Positions 12,649-20,807 of a stretch of DNA of 64,000 nt are shown one piece after another. Made by a program: the position numbers and the translations under genes. The DNA is from Pseudoxanthomonas sp. X-1 (lineage in GTDB: Bacteria; Pseudomonadota; Gammaproteobacteria; Xanthomonadales; Xanthomonadaceae): contig NZ_CP083376.1 in the NCBI RefSeq assembly GCF_020042665.1, positions 780,001-844,000 of the forward strand. The letters run 5' to 3'. The first letter of the stretch is position 1; every line of letters begins with the position of its first letter. Below the pieces are notes generated by a model. The model ran no database searches, was not told the origin of the DNA, and saw only the letters and a list, made by a program, of their open reading frames with translations.

Positions 12649-13000
12649 GACGCAATCTCCTGTCGGTTAGCAGGAACGTCGCCACGGATTTCGCTGTACG
12701 GAGCTATCGAATCGCCATCAAACTGTCGTCGGGTCGGGATAGGCTGGAGTGGTAGGTGTCAAGACCGATTGGCTCCGAAGAATTGCGAAAATCGTCTCAA
12801 TGCGACGGCTGAAACGCCGGAAAATTGGCGTCAGCATCGGGCACCGTGCCGAAACCCGCGCCAAAGATCATGTCTATTTTGGTCTGGCACGCACCGATTT
12901 TGTGCAATGAAGCCGATCAAGACCCGTTCGGTCTTGACCAAGACCGAAATAGTCACGATGCGCTCGCCTTGGCTCGGCTTTTCCCTGCCTTCGTGGCCGG
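12649..13000. promoter_or_regulatory. Regulatory gap with 22-bp palindrome and half-sites
   Basis: 352 bases without a gene. TTCGGTCTTG (12927-12936) and CAAGACCGAA (12939-12948) are perfect inverted arms around two bases. Related half-sites occur at TCAAGACCGATT (12759-12770), ATCAAGACCC near 12916-12925 and TTTTGGTCTGG near 12877-12887. This is a typical layout for a dimeric repressor or activator site with spread half-sites, upstream of the leftward DUF2285-HTH-repA operon. Confidence 0.6.
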
Positions 13001-13351
13001 TCAGTCCGTGATCGAGCCGTTCTCCTGCGCCAGCCGGACGTACTCCGACAGCGGGCGTGCCGCCAGGAAATAGCGATCGCGCATCACCGACTGCTGTCGC
13101 GGCCCGACGATAGATGCCAGATCGGACAGCTTCACCGTTCCCAGCGCCGGCAGGCCGATGCCCAGGTCGATCAGTCCCCAGGCCGTATCGCCATCGGTCG
13201 GGTCGAGTGCGGCCAGCAGCCAGGTGGCGTGTGCGTCGGGCGTGAACAACCGCACCACCGGCACGGGGTCGATGCCTTGGCCGGCGGCGCGTGCCTCGCC
13301 GACGGCGAGAAGTTGCACACGCTGTTCGGCGGTGATGAGCGATTGGGTCAT
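13001..13351 (-). CDS. DUF2958 domain protein, copy 1
   Basis: A 116-residue protein of unknown function. It has the DUF2958 core: VPVVRLFTPDAHATWLLAAL, then DPTDGDTAWGLIDLGIGLP and a C-terminal YFLAARPLSEYVRLA. A paralogue lies at 19324-19671. The start at 13351 (MTQSLIT) aligns with the paralogue's MNALIT start; the longer in-frame extension is not conserved between the two. There is no catalytic signature. Confidence 0.85.
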   Translation of the reverse strand: MTQSLITAEQRVQLLAVGEARAAGQGIDPVPVVRLFTPDAHATWLLAALDPTDGDTAWGLIDLGIGLPALGTVKLSDLASIVGPRQQSVMRDRYFLAARPLSEYVRLAQENGSITD

Positions 13352-13669
13352 GGCCGACACTCCCACGAAACCGGGGATGCACGGAGACGCTTTGCCGCCA
13401 AGACGCGGAAGCGTCGAGGCGGATGCGTGCTTTCGTGCGGAAGCACGAAGGCGCAAGCCGTCGAATCCGTACATGCACGGAAACGTAGAAGCGGAATTGC
13501 GTAGGTCAGGAAAGGCACGGATGCGGTTCCCCGTTTCTGTGGAAAGCCGCCGAAGCGGATTTCCGTAAAGGCACGAATACGGAAATCAACAACACCAAAT
13601 GCGCACTATAATTTGTAGCGTTATAGTGTGCAATCGGCTGTCATCTTGGTTTTCTAAGGGAAACCATAG
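13352..13669. promoter_or_regulatory. Divergent control region of the XRE gene with operator-like inverted repeat
   Basis: 318 bases between divergent genes. CACTATAA (13604-13611) and TTATAGTG (13621-13628) are a perfect 8-bp inverted repeat with a 9-bp spacer; it contains TATAAT at 13607-13612, a consensus -10 box for the rightward XRE gene. The repressor site would thus lie on its own promoter. Upstream, a G-CACGRA-N-CG motif recurs four times (13379-13389, 13475-13485, 13515-13526, 13571-13582), of unknown meaning. Confidence 0.65.
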
Positions 13670-13963
13670 GTGGCGGCGAAAGGCTCATTGGCGACGGCGA
13701 TAAGGACAGTCAGGAAGGCGCGCGGCTTGAGCCAGGAAGCGTTCTCCGACGTGTCCAGCCGTACCTATATGAGCCTGCTGGAACGCAACCTGCAAAGCCC
13801 GACCCTGCACAAGCTGACCGAGCTGTGCGAGGTCATGGAAGTGCATCCCCTGACATTGCTGACGCTGGCGTATGCCGGCGATAGCACGCGCATGGCCGAT
13901 GAGCTTCTGGCGCAGGTGCGCCAGGAGCTTGAGGCCGTCTTGAAGGAGCGCGACGCGCCATAG
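13670..13963 (+). CDS. XRE-family helix-turn-helix regulator
   Basis: A 97-residue Cro/CI-type repressor, the only rightward gene in this part of the ICE. The HTH spans about residues 8-62 (LATAIRTVRKARGLSQEAFS, then SSRTYMSLLERNLQSPTLHKL), followed by a short coiled tail. It starts with GTG at 13670, preceded by AAGGGAAACC. The palindrome over its own -10 box suggests autoregulation. It probably controls ICE maintenance or excision genes; its targets are unknown. Confidence 0.85.
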   Translation: MAAKGSLATAIRTVRKARGLSQEAFSDVSSRTYMSLLERNLQSPTLHKLTELCEVMEVHPLTLLTLAYAGDSTRMADELLAQVRQELEAVLKERDAP

Positions 13964-14033
13964 GCGCGTGCGTGACGTGCTGCGCCAGCAGCACGGCGCC
14001 CCGCCGCAGTGGGCGGGGCGCGGTGGGCGGCCG

Positions 14034-14348
14034 TCAGGCCGCCTTGGGCTTGCTGCGCGACCAGATCAGGTCGTGCGTGCCATTCTCGCCTTCGATCAGG
14101 CGGGCATAGACCGTTGCCGGGAACGAAGGATCGTCGAGGGTCACGGACAGGTAATCCCGCCCGGCCTCGCTGGTCTTTTTCCACGCCGCGCCGATGTCGT
14201 GGCCTGCCGCCTGCACGCGGAAGTCGGGGGCGCTCTCGCTGTCGCCCTTGTCGTTGGGAGCAAGTTTGACCTTGACGTTCAGGGTCAGGGTGCGGAGCTG
14301 GCCGGTGAAGCCGTCTTTCTCTGCGGTGAAGGTGCCGATGTTAGCCAT
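14034..14348 (-). CDS. DUF736 domain protein
   Basis: A 104-residue conserved protein typical of Tn4371-like ICEs and rhizobial plasmids, beginning [16 protein letters not shown] and ending [19 protein letters not shown]. It has an all-beta, OB-like appearance, and a single-strand DNA or RNA binding role has been speculated for the family. A strong ribosome site (AGGAGAAAC) precedes the start. It is transcribed leftward and convergent with the XRE gene. Confidence 0.88.
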   Translation of the reverse strand: MANIGTFTAEKDGFTGQLRTLTLNVKVKLAPNDKGDSESAPDFRVQAAGHDIGAAWKKTSEAGRDYLSVTLDDPSFPATVYARLIEGENGTHDLIWSRSKPKAA

Positions 14349-15107
14349 GATGTTTCTCCTTTCGGGTTGAACAAGGTCGCGCCATTGCGTCCTTGTTGTG
14401 ATCCGGCCGGCGGGGGATGGGCGGGCCGCACCGCTTGCGGTCGAAACGTAGTGGAGAACCTGGAAGCGAAAAGAATTTGTCCCGCGAGGAATGCGCGCAG
14501 CACAGGGGAAATTATTTTCGCTGCAAGGTTGCGGCCATGAAGCCCAAGGCGCAGCCGCGCCACCGCCAGGATTCACAACGAGACAAGGACGCAGGGGCCG
14601 CCCTGTCCCGAATGGAGAGATGGCCGACTCGGCATCCCCGCGTGACGGCTACACCGGCCTGCGCCCTGACGCTGGCAAGGCCAACCCTCAACGACAAAGC
14701 GAGAACGCCCCTTGTCGCCACAGGCGGCAACGTGCTTGAGGCGTGGCGTGGAAGCTCCATAGGCGTGGCCGGGCGGCGTGTTCGTGGCCCGTCCTTCGTG
14801 ACGTGGTTGATCTGAACCGCCAGCGTCGAGGACGGCACGCTTTCGTGCAACCTGCCGCAGCAAGCTACGGCGTAGCCGCCCGCGCTTCCGCCCATTGCGG
14901 CGGGGCGCTATCGAAATCCTGCCCGCGCCAGCGGGCGCCGATGGCTGTACCGCGTGCAAGGTACTTGCACGCCCGCCACGTTGCCGCCTGGTCGAAGGCG
15001 GCAACGTGGCGATTTTGATTTCGACGTTGAAACCGGGCGCGGCCACCGCCGCGCCCGGTTCTGGATAAGGAAACCCCGGCGCTACGCGCCGGGGCCGTGC
15101 TACTGCC
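14349..15107. other. 759-base noncoding, structure-rich region between DUF736 and parB-like gene
   Basis: I see no credible gene here. The region carries several perfect inverted repeats: GCGTGCAAG/CTTGCACGC (14952-14972), a 15-bp pair at 14974-14988 and 14997-15011 (8-base loop), a 12-bp pair at 15031-15042 and 15049-15060, and CCCCGGCGC/GCGCCGGGG (15074-15094). The last two lie just after the parB-like stop and may terminate that leftward transcript. The 15-bp hairpin could be a single-strand origin or regulatory element. Confidence 0.5.
15031..15094 (-). terminator. Twin hairpins after parB-like gene
   Basis: Two GC-rich perfect stems (12 bp and 9 bp) follow the parB-like stop at 15108. 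On the minus strand each is followed by a short T-containing run (TTTCCTT and TTTC), weaker than a classic terminator. They may act together as a terminator or block read-through into DUF736. Confidence 0.4.
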
Positions 15108-17150
15108 TCACGCGGCCAGCGCGTGCGCGTCCTCCACCTCGGTGGCATCTTCCGGCGCATCCACTTCGCCCGCCACCTCCGGCACATCCTCCGGCTCGGT
15201 GTGGTGGTCGTTTAGGAACACGGCGGGCATCCAGCCACTGCCATCGGCCAGCCGTTCGGCTTCGCTGGCAATGTCGCCCTTCTTCAACTTTGCCAGCCGG
15301 GTGACGTTCGACGGTGCGAACGCGCCCACGGCTTCCAGAATCGCGGCCTTCGGCACATGCTGGAAATAGCCGTCAGCGGTGGGCTTCCACCATGCGGCCA
15401 TGTCCAGCCCCACGGCCTGCGCCAGTTCCGCGCCCGGTTGCCGCGCCGTGGTGCGGGGTGTCACCACGTCCACCGTGGAAGCCACGCACACGGCCAGCAG
15501 CCGCACCAGTTCATCCTGCGACTTCGCCAGCAGCGCGGCGAACAGTTCGGCGCTGTCCTCCGGCAAGGCTTCGCCCGCGACTTCCTGCAAGGTGCGCAGC
15601 GCCACGGCGGCGGGCGATTCCGACACGTCCGGGGCAAGGCTTTCCAGCCGGTTTTGCAGTTTCAGGCTCACGCCCAGCGGCAGGTCGTGGCCGTAGTGGC
15701 TTTCCTGCAAGACGGTCTGCACCATGCCATGCACCAGCGCGGCCAGTGCCACCTGCGGATGCCGTGCGACTTCGATTTGCAGCGCGGCGGTGCGGTGGGC
15801 GCTCAACCGTTGCGCAAGCCGGTCGGACACGCTGGTGGTCTTGGGCGGTTCGGGTTCGTCGCCTTCGTCGTCGTTCGCGCTTTCCCCGCTGAAACCCTGC
15901 CGCAGCTTTTCCAGCGTGCGCAGCGCCTTGGCCTCGGCCTCGCGCAGCAACCCGCGATGAATCACGGCCTCGCCGTTGCGGTCGAGCGTGACGATGGCAC
16001 CGGCCACGGCCCGCACGTCCGGGGCGTACTCGCGCAAGCCGTCCTCGATGGCTTGCAGTTCCTCGACCACCTGTTCGCGCCGTTCTTCCAGCGTTGCCGC
16101 CTTGTCCTCGTCCTCGGTGTCGTAGGCATCTTCCAGTTCGGCGTCGATCTTTTCGATGCGGGTTTGCAGCGAGGCGATGCGGCGGGCTTCGCGGGCGCTC
16201 GGTTCGCGGCGCTGGCGCGGCGCATTCTGGAACGCCTGCCGCTCGGCGTGGCTGATGTGCGGCACGGCTTCCACCCACGCCCAACCCTCGGCACGGATGC
16301 CATCGGCCAGCGCATCCAGCTTGCCGCGCACCAGCGTTTCCAGCAGCCCGGCATCGGTCAGGTAGGTTCCGGCATCGCCTTCGGCGAACAGGTCGCGGCG
16401 GATGCCGCCGCCTGCCGCCGTGTAGCTGTCCAGCCCGGCGAAGCGCACCAGCGGATGCGTGGCGGTGATTTCGCGCTCGGTCAGGCGGTCGCGCAGCGCT
16501 GACGCGCCGCGCTGCCATTCCAGCGCACCGTAGTACGCGGCTTCCTGTGCAGCGCGGTCGTCGGTGATGGTCAAGGCCATCAACTGTTCCAGCGTCGCGG
16601 CCCCGGCGCGGTAGTCGGCCAGCAGGCGCGGCGAGACGTTGGCCAGCTTCAAGCGGCGCTGCACCACCAGCGGAGTCACGCCGAAGTCGGCGGCAATGTC
16701 TTCGATGGGTCGGCCTTCCTTGACCAGCGCGGCGAAGGCCGCGAACTGGTCGGCGGGGTGCATGTTCTCGCGCTGCACGTTCTCGGCGAGGCTGACGGTA
16801 CGGGCGGACGCATCGGCTACCAGCAGGCACGGCACCTCAACGTCGGCGGCGATGCGCTTCTTCTTCGCCAGCAGCTTCAACGCGGTCAGACGGCGGTCGC
16901 CTGCAACGACTTCGTACTGCTCGCCATCGGCGGACAGGATAACGATGAGGTTTTGCAGCAGGCCGACGCGGGCAATGCTCGCAGCCAGTTCGGGGATGGA
17001 CTGGCGCGGGGTCATGCGGACGTTGCGCTTGGAGCGGCGCGGCAACAGTTGCGACAACGGAACCAGAATCAGGTTCTTGGTCGGGTCGGCCACTTCAAGC
17101 GGCGCGGCGGTTTCGATGGCGATGGCTTCGGTTTTCAGGACGGCGCTCAT
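15108..17150 (-). CDS. Large ParB/RepB/Spo0J-domain protein of the ICE
   Basis: A 680-residue protein. The N-terminal ParB-like nuclease/CTPase fold starts near LVPLSQLLPRRSKRNVRMTP (about residues 31-50), with IPELAASIARVGLLQNLIV and the box VVAGDRRLTALKLL (about 82-95). A second HTH region follows (IEDIAADFGVTPLVVQRRL). The C-terminal 400 residues are acidic and coiled-coil-rich (about residues 320-390). In family context it is an ICE accessory DNA-binding protein, more than twice the length of chromosomal ParB; it has no ParA beside it. Its true role is unknown. Confidence 0.85.
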   Translation of the reverse strand: MSAVLKTEAIAIETAAPLEVADPTKNLILVPLSQLLPRRSKRNVRMTPRQSIPELAASIARVGLLQNLIVILSADGEQYEVVAGDRRLTALKLLAKKKRIAADVEVPCLLVADASARTVSLAENVQRENMHPADQFAAFAALVKEGRPIEDIAADFGVTPLVVQRRLKLANVSPRLLADYRAGAATLEQLMALTITDDRAAQEAAYYGALEWQRGASALRDRLTEREITATHPLVRFAGLDSYTAAGGGIRRDLFAEGDAGTYLTDAGLLETLVRGKLDALADGIRAEGWAWVEAVPHISHAERQAFQNAPRQRREPSAREARRIASLQTRIEKIDAELEDAYDTEDEDKAATLEERREQVVEELQAIEDGLREYAPDVRAVAGAIVTLDRNGEAVIHRGLLREAEAKALRTLEKLRQGFSGESANDDEGDEPEPPKTTSVSDRLAQRLSAHRTAALQIEVARHPQVALAALVHGMVQTVLQESHYGHDLPLGVSLKLQNRLESLAPDVSESPAAVALRTLQEVAGEALPEDSAELFAALLAKSQDELVRLLAVCVASTVDVVTPRTTARQPGAELAQAVGLDMAAWWKPTADGYFQHVPKAAILEAVGAFAPSNVTRLAKLKKGDIASEAERLADGSGWMPAVFLNDHHTEPEDVPEVAGEVDAPEDATEVEDAHALAA

Positions 17151-17229
17151 GGTGATAACTCCTTGCGGTTAGGGATGCAGCAGCGAGAGAAGCGGCAAGG
17201 GCTGCTGCCTGCCCCTGCCGCGTGGGGAT

Positions 17230-18054
17230 TCAGGCTTTCAACTGGCGCAGGCCATCGGCCAGCAGCCATAGGGCGCGATTGAGGCGGATGCCGTTGTCGA
17301 TGCCCTGCACCGGGCGCGTGGTCTGACGGCGACCGTTCGCGGCGCGGGCGGACAAGCCGCCTTTGATGAGGTTTTCTTGCGTGCGGTTGAACACGCTCCA
17401 CAAGTCGCGGCGGCTGTCGTCATGGCGGCGCGGCAGCAGGATTTGCGATTCGGTGATGGGCGCGGGCTTGTCGTCGTCGTACTTCAACGCCAGCGCGGCG
17501 CGGGCGAACACTTCCGATTCCCCGGCATCCAGCGTGATGGCCTGCATGGCATCGCGGGATTCCTGCGCCCGGTCGAAACCGTGCAGGACTTCGTAAGCGC
17601 CTTCGATGACGTGCGCGGCTACGTCGCCCTTGTGGGGAACGCGCACGTCCGCCACGGTGTCGCCGCAAACGAGGCCGTTCTGGCACACGAAGCGGAACAT
17701 CCCGGCCAGCATCTGATAACTGCTGGTGCCGTCGTGCGAGTTCAGCAGGATGATTTCGTTCGCTTCGCGTCCGTTGATCTGGCTGGCATGGCGCAGCCGA
17801 ATCATGTGCTTGGTGTAGTCGCGGCGGTCGTCGTGGCGCACGCGGGTTTGCGTCACCATGAAAGGCTCGAATCCTTCCCCGCGCAGTTCTTGCAGCACGG
17901 TCGCGGTGGGGATGTAGCTGTACCGCTCGGAGCGGCTTTCGTGCGGGGCCTCCGCGAAGATGGACGGGGCCACGGCCCGGATTTGGTCATCGGACAAGGG
18001 ATAGTCGGAACGCAGTACCGGCGAACGGGAAGCGAAGCGGGTGGCGAGTTGCAT
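17230..18054 (-). CDS. DUF932 domain protein
   Basis: A 274-residue protein of the phage/plasmid-like DUF932 family (YfjQ/YubP-type), unknown function, typical beside parB-like genes in ICEs. Landmarks are ETVTQTRV-like FMVTQTRVRHDD, HMIRLRH, NEIILLNSHDGTSSYQ and FRFVCQNGLVCGD. The start at 18054 (MQLATRF) has AGGAG about nine bases upstream. It probably acts on DNA or antirestriction; I do not assign a function. Confidence 0.87.
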   Translation of the reverse strand: MQLATRFASRSPVLRSDYPLSDDQIRAVAPSIFAEAPHESRSERYSYIPTATVLQELRGEGFEPFMVTQTRVRHDDRRDYTKHMIRLRHASQINGREANEIILLNSHDGTSSYQMLAGMFRFVCQNGLVCGDTVADVRVPHKGDVAAHVIEGAYEVLHGFDRAQESRDAMQAITLDAGESEVFARAALALKYDDDKPAPITESQILLPRRHDDSRRDLWSVFNRTQENLIKGGLSARAANGRRQTTRPVQGIDNGIRLNRALWLLADGLRQLKA

Positions 18055-18746
18055 GGTCGTTTCTCCTGACAAAGAAAAAGAGGTTTGCTGTTCACACCGC
18101 ACCGGATTCCTAGATTCGGAAGCCCAGCCTTTGACTTCCGGTGCGGTCGGCGCGAAGAACCCGGTCGGCCTTGTTGCCCCGTCTTTCCTGAGTTCATCGC
18201 CCGCGAAAACCGGGCGCTTGCCGAAGGGCCGTCAAGGAAGAAGTGCGGGGTTGGTGCGGCCCGCAGCCGCAGGCGAGGACACGGCCACGCACGCCTTGAC
18301 GGCACGCAGGCACGCGCTACGGTCGCGGGAATGGCGATGAAGGAGAGGAAAGACGGAGACAGGCAACGGGCGACCCTGTGCGCAGACCGCACGCAAGCGA
18401 AGCGCGCAGGCCCGAAGCTGGAAGCCGGGCCGTAGGCGTCAGCCGAGCGGAGCGAGGGAACGATGGAAGCCCGTCAGGGGCGAGACTCGCGCAGCGAGGC
18501 TCGATGCGCAGCACGACAGCGCGACCGGCCATGTTTCTTGGCCGGGGACGCCCATGCAGTTGTGAAGATGCCGCGTGGATCTCCTGCACCGAGCGATGAA
18601 CTGCCACGGCTTCGGTATGGCCGTGCCGGCGCAGCCGGGGCGGCGGGCTTGCAGGGGCGCCAAGCGAAGCGCGGCGGGGATGTGCCGAAGGCACTTCCCC
18701 TGGAGTGCAAGCGCAGCGCGCAGCGCCCCATTGGGGCGCGAAGGCA
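18055..18746. other. 692-base noncoding ICE stretch with an 80-base repeat
   Basis: No credible gene. Bases 18439-18522 are repeated with few changes at 20655-20736 (shared words AGCCGAGCGGAGCGAGGGAA, GGAAGCCCGT, GGCTCGATGCGCAGCACGA). A fragment near 18295-18330 (CTTGACGGC then GCTACGGT) resembles part of the triplicated leader found before the next three genes. It is presumably the DUF932 promoter and leader region. Confidence 0.5.
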
Positions 18747-19025
18747 TCAGGCTGGTTCGTCAGGGCGCAGGCTGGATTCCGCAGCCGGCATCCAAGGCGA
18801 TGACGAATTCAGCAGGTAGCGCCTGCCAAGCGCATACAGGCCCGAAGGCCCGGCAGGCCGATAGAACCCGGTGACGCGGAGCCGGAACTGCAAGCCGGCG
18901 TCGTTCGTGTAGATCACCGCGTCGCCGATCTTGAAGCGCAAGGGCTGGCCGTTCTCCGGTGCGAACGGCTTGCGCGCATCGTGCTCTGCCGTGATTTCGA
19001 TGATCCAATCGTGATGGCTGCTCAT
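18747..19025 (-). CDS. Small conserved ICE protein of unknown function
   Basis: A 92-residue protein beginning MSSHHDWIIEITAEHDARKP with a beta-rich middle (LRFKIGDAVIYTNDAGLQF, then RVTGFYRP) that could be a KOW/SH3-like barrel. It is the product of the most downstream of three leftward genes, each preceded by the same ~147-base leader. The start at 19025 has AGGAGAAT upstream. I do not recognise a named family. Confidence 0.65.
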   Translation of the reverse strand: MSSHHDWIIEITAEHDARKPFAPENGQPLRFKIGDAVIYTNDAGLQFRLRVTGFYRPAGPSGLYALGRRYLLNSSSPWMPAAESSLRPDEPA

Positions 19026-19043
19026 GGCATTCTCCTGTCGCAC

Positions 19044-19190
19044 GGGCGGAATTGCCCGGAACCGTGGCGAGCACGGCGCAGCGCAGCAGTCAGGGGGCAA
19101 GGACGGCCGCCAGGCCGCAAGCGTGCAAGCACGCGCAGCCCTTGACGGCGAGAACGCCGTGGTACGGTGAAGGGAACAGCAAGACCGCCC
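19044..19190 (-). repeat. Triplicated ICE leader, copy A
   Basis: A 147-base unit lying 18 bases upstream of the 92-residue protein gene. It shares near-identical blocks with copies B and C: GGGCGGAATTGCCCGGAACC at one end, GCGCAGCCCTTGACGGCGAG and TGGTACGGTGAAGGG at the other, ending CAGCAAGACCGCC. It contains the small hairpins CGGGC/GCCCG and ACGGCG/CGCCGT. Confidence 0.85.
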
Positions 19191-19323
19191 AGCCTTCTCA
19201 ATGCAGGCATGGACAGGCAATCGCAGCGCGCAGCGCGCAGCGCGCAGCGCCGCAGGCGCGAAGGTATCGACGAGCGCAGCAGAAAAAAAGCGCGCCGCCC
19301 GAAGGACGGCGCGCTTGCTTGGG

Positions 19324-19671
19324 CTACACGACGATCTGCCCGGCCCGCCGCGCATCACGCGCGTAGGCACTCAAGCGTTTCTCCGCGCGGAAGTGCAAAT
19401 CGCGCTCGACTGGCAGGCCGAGGCGTCCGCGCACGGCCGCCAGCTCCTGAAAGCTGACCCAGCCAAGTTCTGGTTCGCCCAGGCCCAGGTCGCACAGGCC
19501 GAAAGCGTGGTCGTGGTCGTCCGGGTCAATCTCGGTCAGCAGCCAGGTCGCACCGGCGTCCGGTGTGAACAACTTGACCACGGGGGCCGGATCGAAGTGC
19601 GTGTTCTGGAGTGATTCGCGGCCGTTGGCCAGCAGCAAGAAGCGTTGTTCGTCAGTGATGAGTGCGTTCAT
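19324..19671 (-). CDS. DUF2958 domain protein, copy 2
   Basis: A 115-residue paralogue of the protein at 13001-13351. It has the same core PVVKLFTPDAGATWLLTEID followed by DHAFGLCDLGLGEPELGWV and a C-terminal FRAEKRLSAYARDARRAG. It is preceded by leader copy B. Two DUF2958 genes in one ICE are common; their function is unknown. Confidence 0.85.
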   Translation of the reverse strand: MNALITDEQRFLLLANGRESLQNTHFDPAPVVKLFTPDAGATWLLTEIDPDDHDHAFGLCDLGLGEPELGWVSFQELAAVRGRLGLPVERDLHFRAEKRLSAYARDARRAGQIVV

Positions 19672-19689
19672 GGCGATCTCCGGTTGCAC

Positions 19690-19833
19690 GGGCGGAATTG
19701 CCCGGAACCGTCGCCAGCACAGCGCAGCGCAGCAGTCAGGGGGCGCAGCCGGCTACGGCCGCAAGCGCCAAAGGCGCGCAGCCCTTGACGGCGAGAACGC
19801 CGTGGTACGGTGAAGGGATCAGCAAGACCGCCC
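19690..19833 (-). repeat. Triplicated ICE leader, copy B
   Basis: A 144-base unit 18 bases upstream of DUF2958 copy 2. It has the same conserved ends as copies A and C but a diverged middle (near 19741-19770), which argues for selection on the ends. The hairpins CGGGC/GCCCG and ACGGCG/CGCCGT are intact. Confidence 0.85.
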
Positions 19834-19910
19834 AGCTACCTTCAACGAAGGCACGGACAGGCAAGCGCAGCGCCTACGGGCGCAGCAAAAAGGGGCCGAA
19901 GCCCCTTGGG

Positions 19911-20420
19911 CTAGATCAGCCCGCGCTCGGCGAACGATGCCGCAGCGGCGCCGGCGACGATGATGTGGTCGAGCACGCGCACGTCCACCAAGGCCAGCGC
20001 CTGCTTGAGCCGCTGGGTCAGCGCCCGGTCGGCCGCACTCGGCTCCGGGTTCCCGCTCGGGTGGTTGTGGCTGATGACCACCGCCGCCGCGTTGAGCCGC
20101 AGCGCCGTCTTGACCACTTCGCGCGGATGCACCTCCGCACTGTCGATCGTGCCGCGGAACATCTCGGCATATTCAATCAGCCGATGGCGCGTATCGAGGA
20201 ACAGCACCGCGAAGACTTCATGCTCGAAGCCGGCCAGCTTGGCGCGCAAGTAGTCCTTGACCGCCGCCGGCGAAGTGAACTCGTCGCCGCGCTGCATCTT
20301 CTGGTCGATGACCTGGCGCGCGGCTTCAAGAATCTGGTCGGCCGATGCCAGCGCATAGCGCCCGTGAGGGTCACGCACCAACAAAGCGGCATCGAACGAG
20401 GAAAAGGACAGTTGCGACAT
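19911..20420 (-). CDS. radC: RadC-like JAB/MPN domain protein
   Basis: A 169-residue protein with the JAMM metal motif SHNHPSGNPEPS at about residues 116-127 followed by D in SAADRALT. Short RadC/YkfG-like copies are routine in Tn4371-type ICEs; despite the name, a repair role is not established. The start at 20420 follows leader copy C. The gene is divergent from the arsenic operon. Confidence 0.92.
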   Translation of the reverse strand: MSQLSFSSFDAALLVRDPHGRYALASADQILEAARQVIDQKMQRGDEFTSPAAVKDYLRAKLAGFEHEVFAVLFLDTRHRLIEYAEMFRGTIDSAEVHPREVVKTALRLNAAAVVISHNHPSGNPEPSAADRALTQRLKQALALVDVRVLDHIIVAGAAAASFAERGLI

Positions 20421-20439
20421 GATCGTGCTCCGGTTGCTC

Positions 20440-20586
20440 GGGCGGAATTGCCCGGAACCGTGTTCAGCACGGCGCAGCGCAAGCAGTCAGGGGTCAACGA
20501 CGGCCGCCAGGCCGCAAGCGTGCAAGCACGCGCAGCCCTTGACGGCGAGAACACCGTGGTACGGTGAAGGGAACAGCAAGACCGCC
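20440..20586 (-). repeat. Triplicated ICE leader, copy C
   Basis: A 147-base unit 19 bases upstream of radC, almost identical to copy A including the middle (GACGGCCGCCAGGCCGCAAG, GTGCAAGCACGCGCAG). One hairpin base is changed (GAACACCGT for GAACGCCGT), which weakens the ACGGCG stem. Confidence 0.85.
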
Positions 20587-20654
20587 TACACCCGCCCATT
20601 GCACACACCCGCCTTTGGCAAGCGGAGCGCGCAGGCCCGCCAAGGCCGAAGGCA

Positions 20655-20736
20655 TCAGCCGAGCGGAGCGAGGGAACGACGGAAGCCCGTAGGGGCGAGA
20701 TGCCGCAGGCGGCTCGATGCGCAGCACGAGGGCGCG
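20655..20736. repeat. Second copy of an 80-base ICE repeat
   Basis: Matches 18439-18522 over about 80 bases with a few substitutions and a small deletion. It sits between leader copy C and the arsR promoter. The arsenic operon may have been inserted next to this repeat. Its function is unknown. Confidence 0.75.
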
Positions 20737-20774
20737 TCGGCGGCACGCCGGGATGCCCTGGAGATTTCCCTCCC

Positions 20775-20807
20775 AATGATTCAATAATTGTTGTATCATC
20801 GAACAAT
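20775..20807 (+). promoter_or_regulatory. arsR promoter/operator region
   Basis: An AT-rich island between the ICE repeat and arsR with the inverted arms ATTGTT (20787-20792) and AACAAT (20802-20807) around nine bases, and TATCAT at 20794-20799. It ends on the arsR start codon. The position fits an ArsR-repressed promoter; I cannot place the transcription start exactly. Confidence 0.55.

Noticed and set aside
14417..15018. Short rightward frames in the 759-base ICE gap
   Set aside because: Low-complexity translations that overlap perfect palindromes, with no plausible starts.
19020..20600. A CRISPR array suggested by the three regular repeats
   Set aside because: The units are ~147 bases and are separated by genes, not by short spacers; no cas genes are present.
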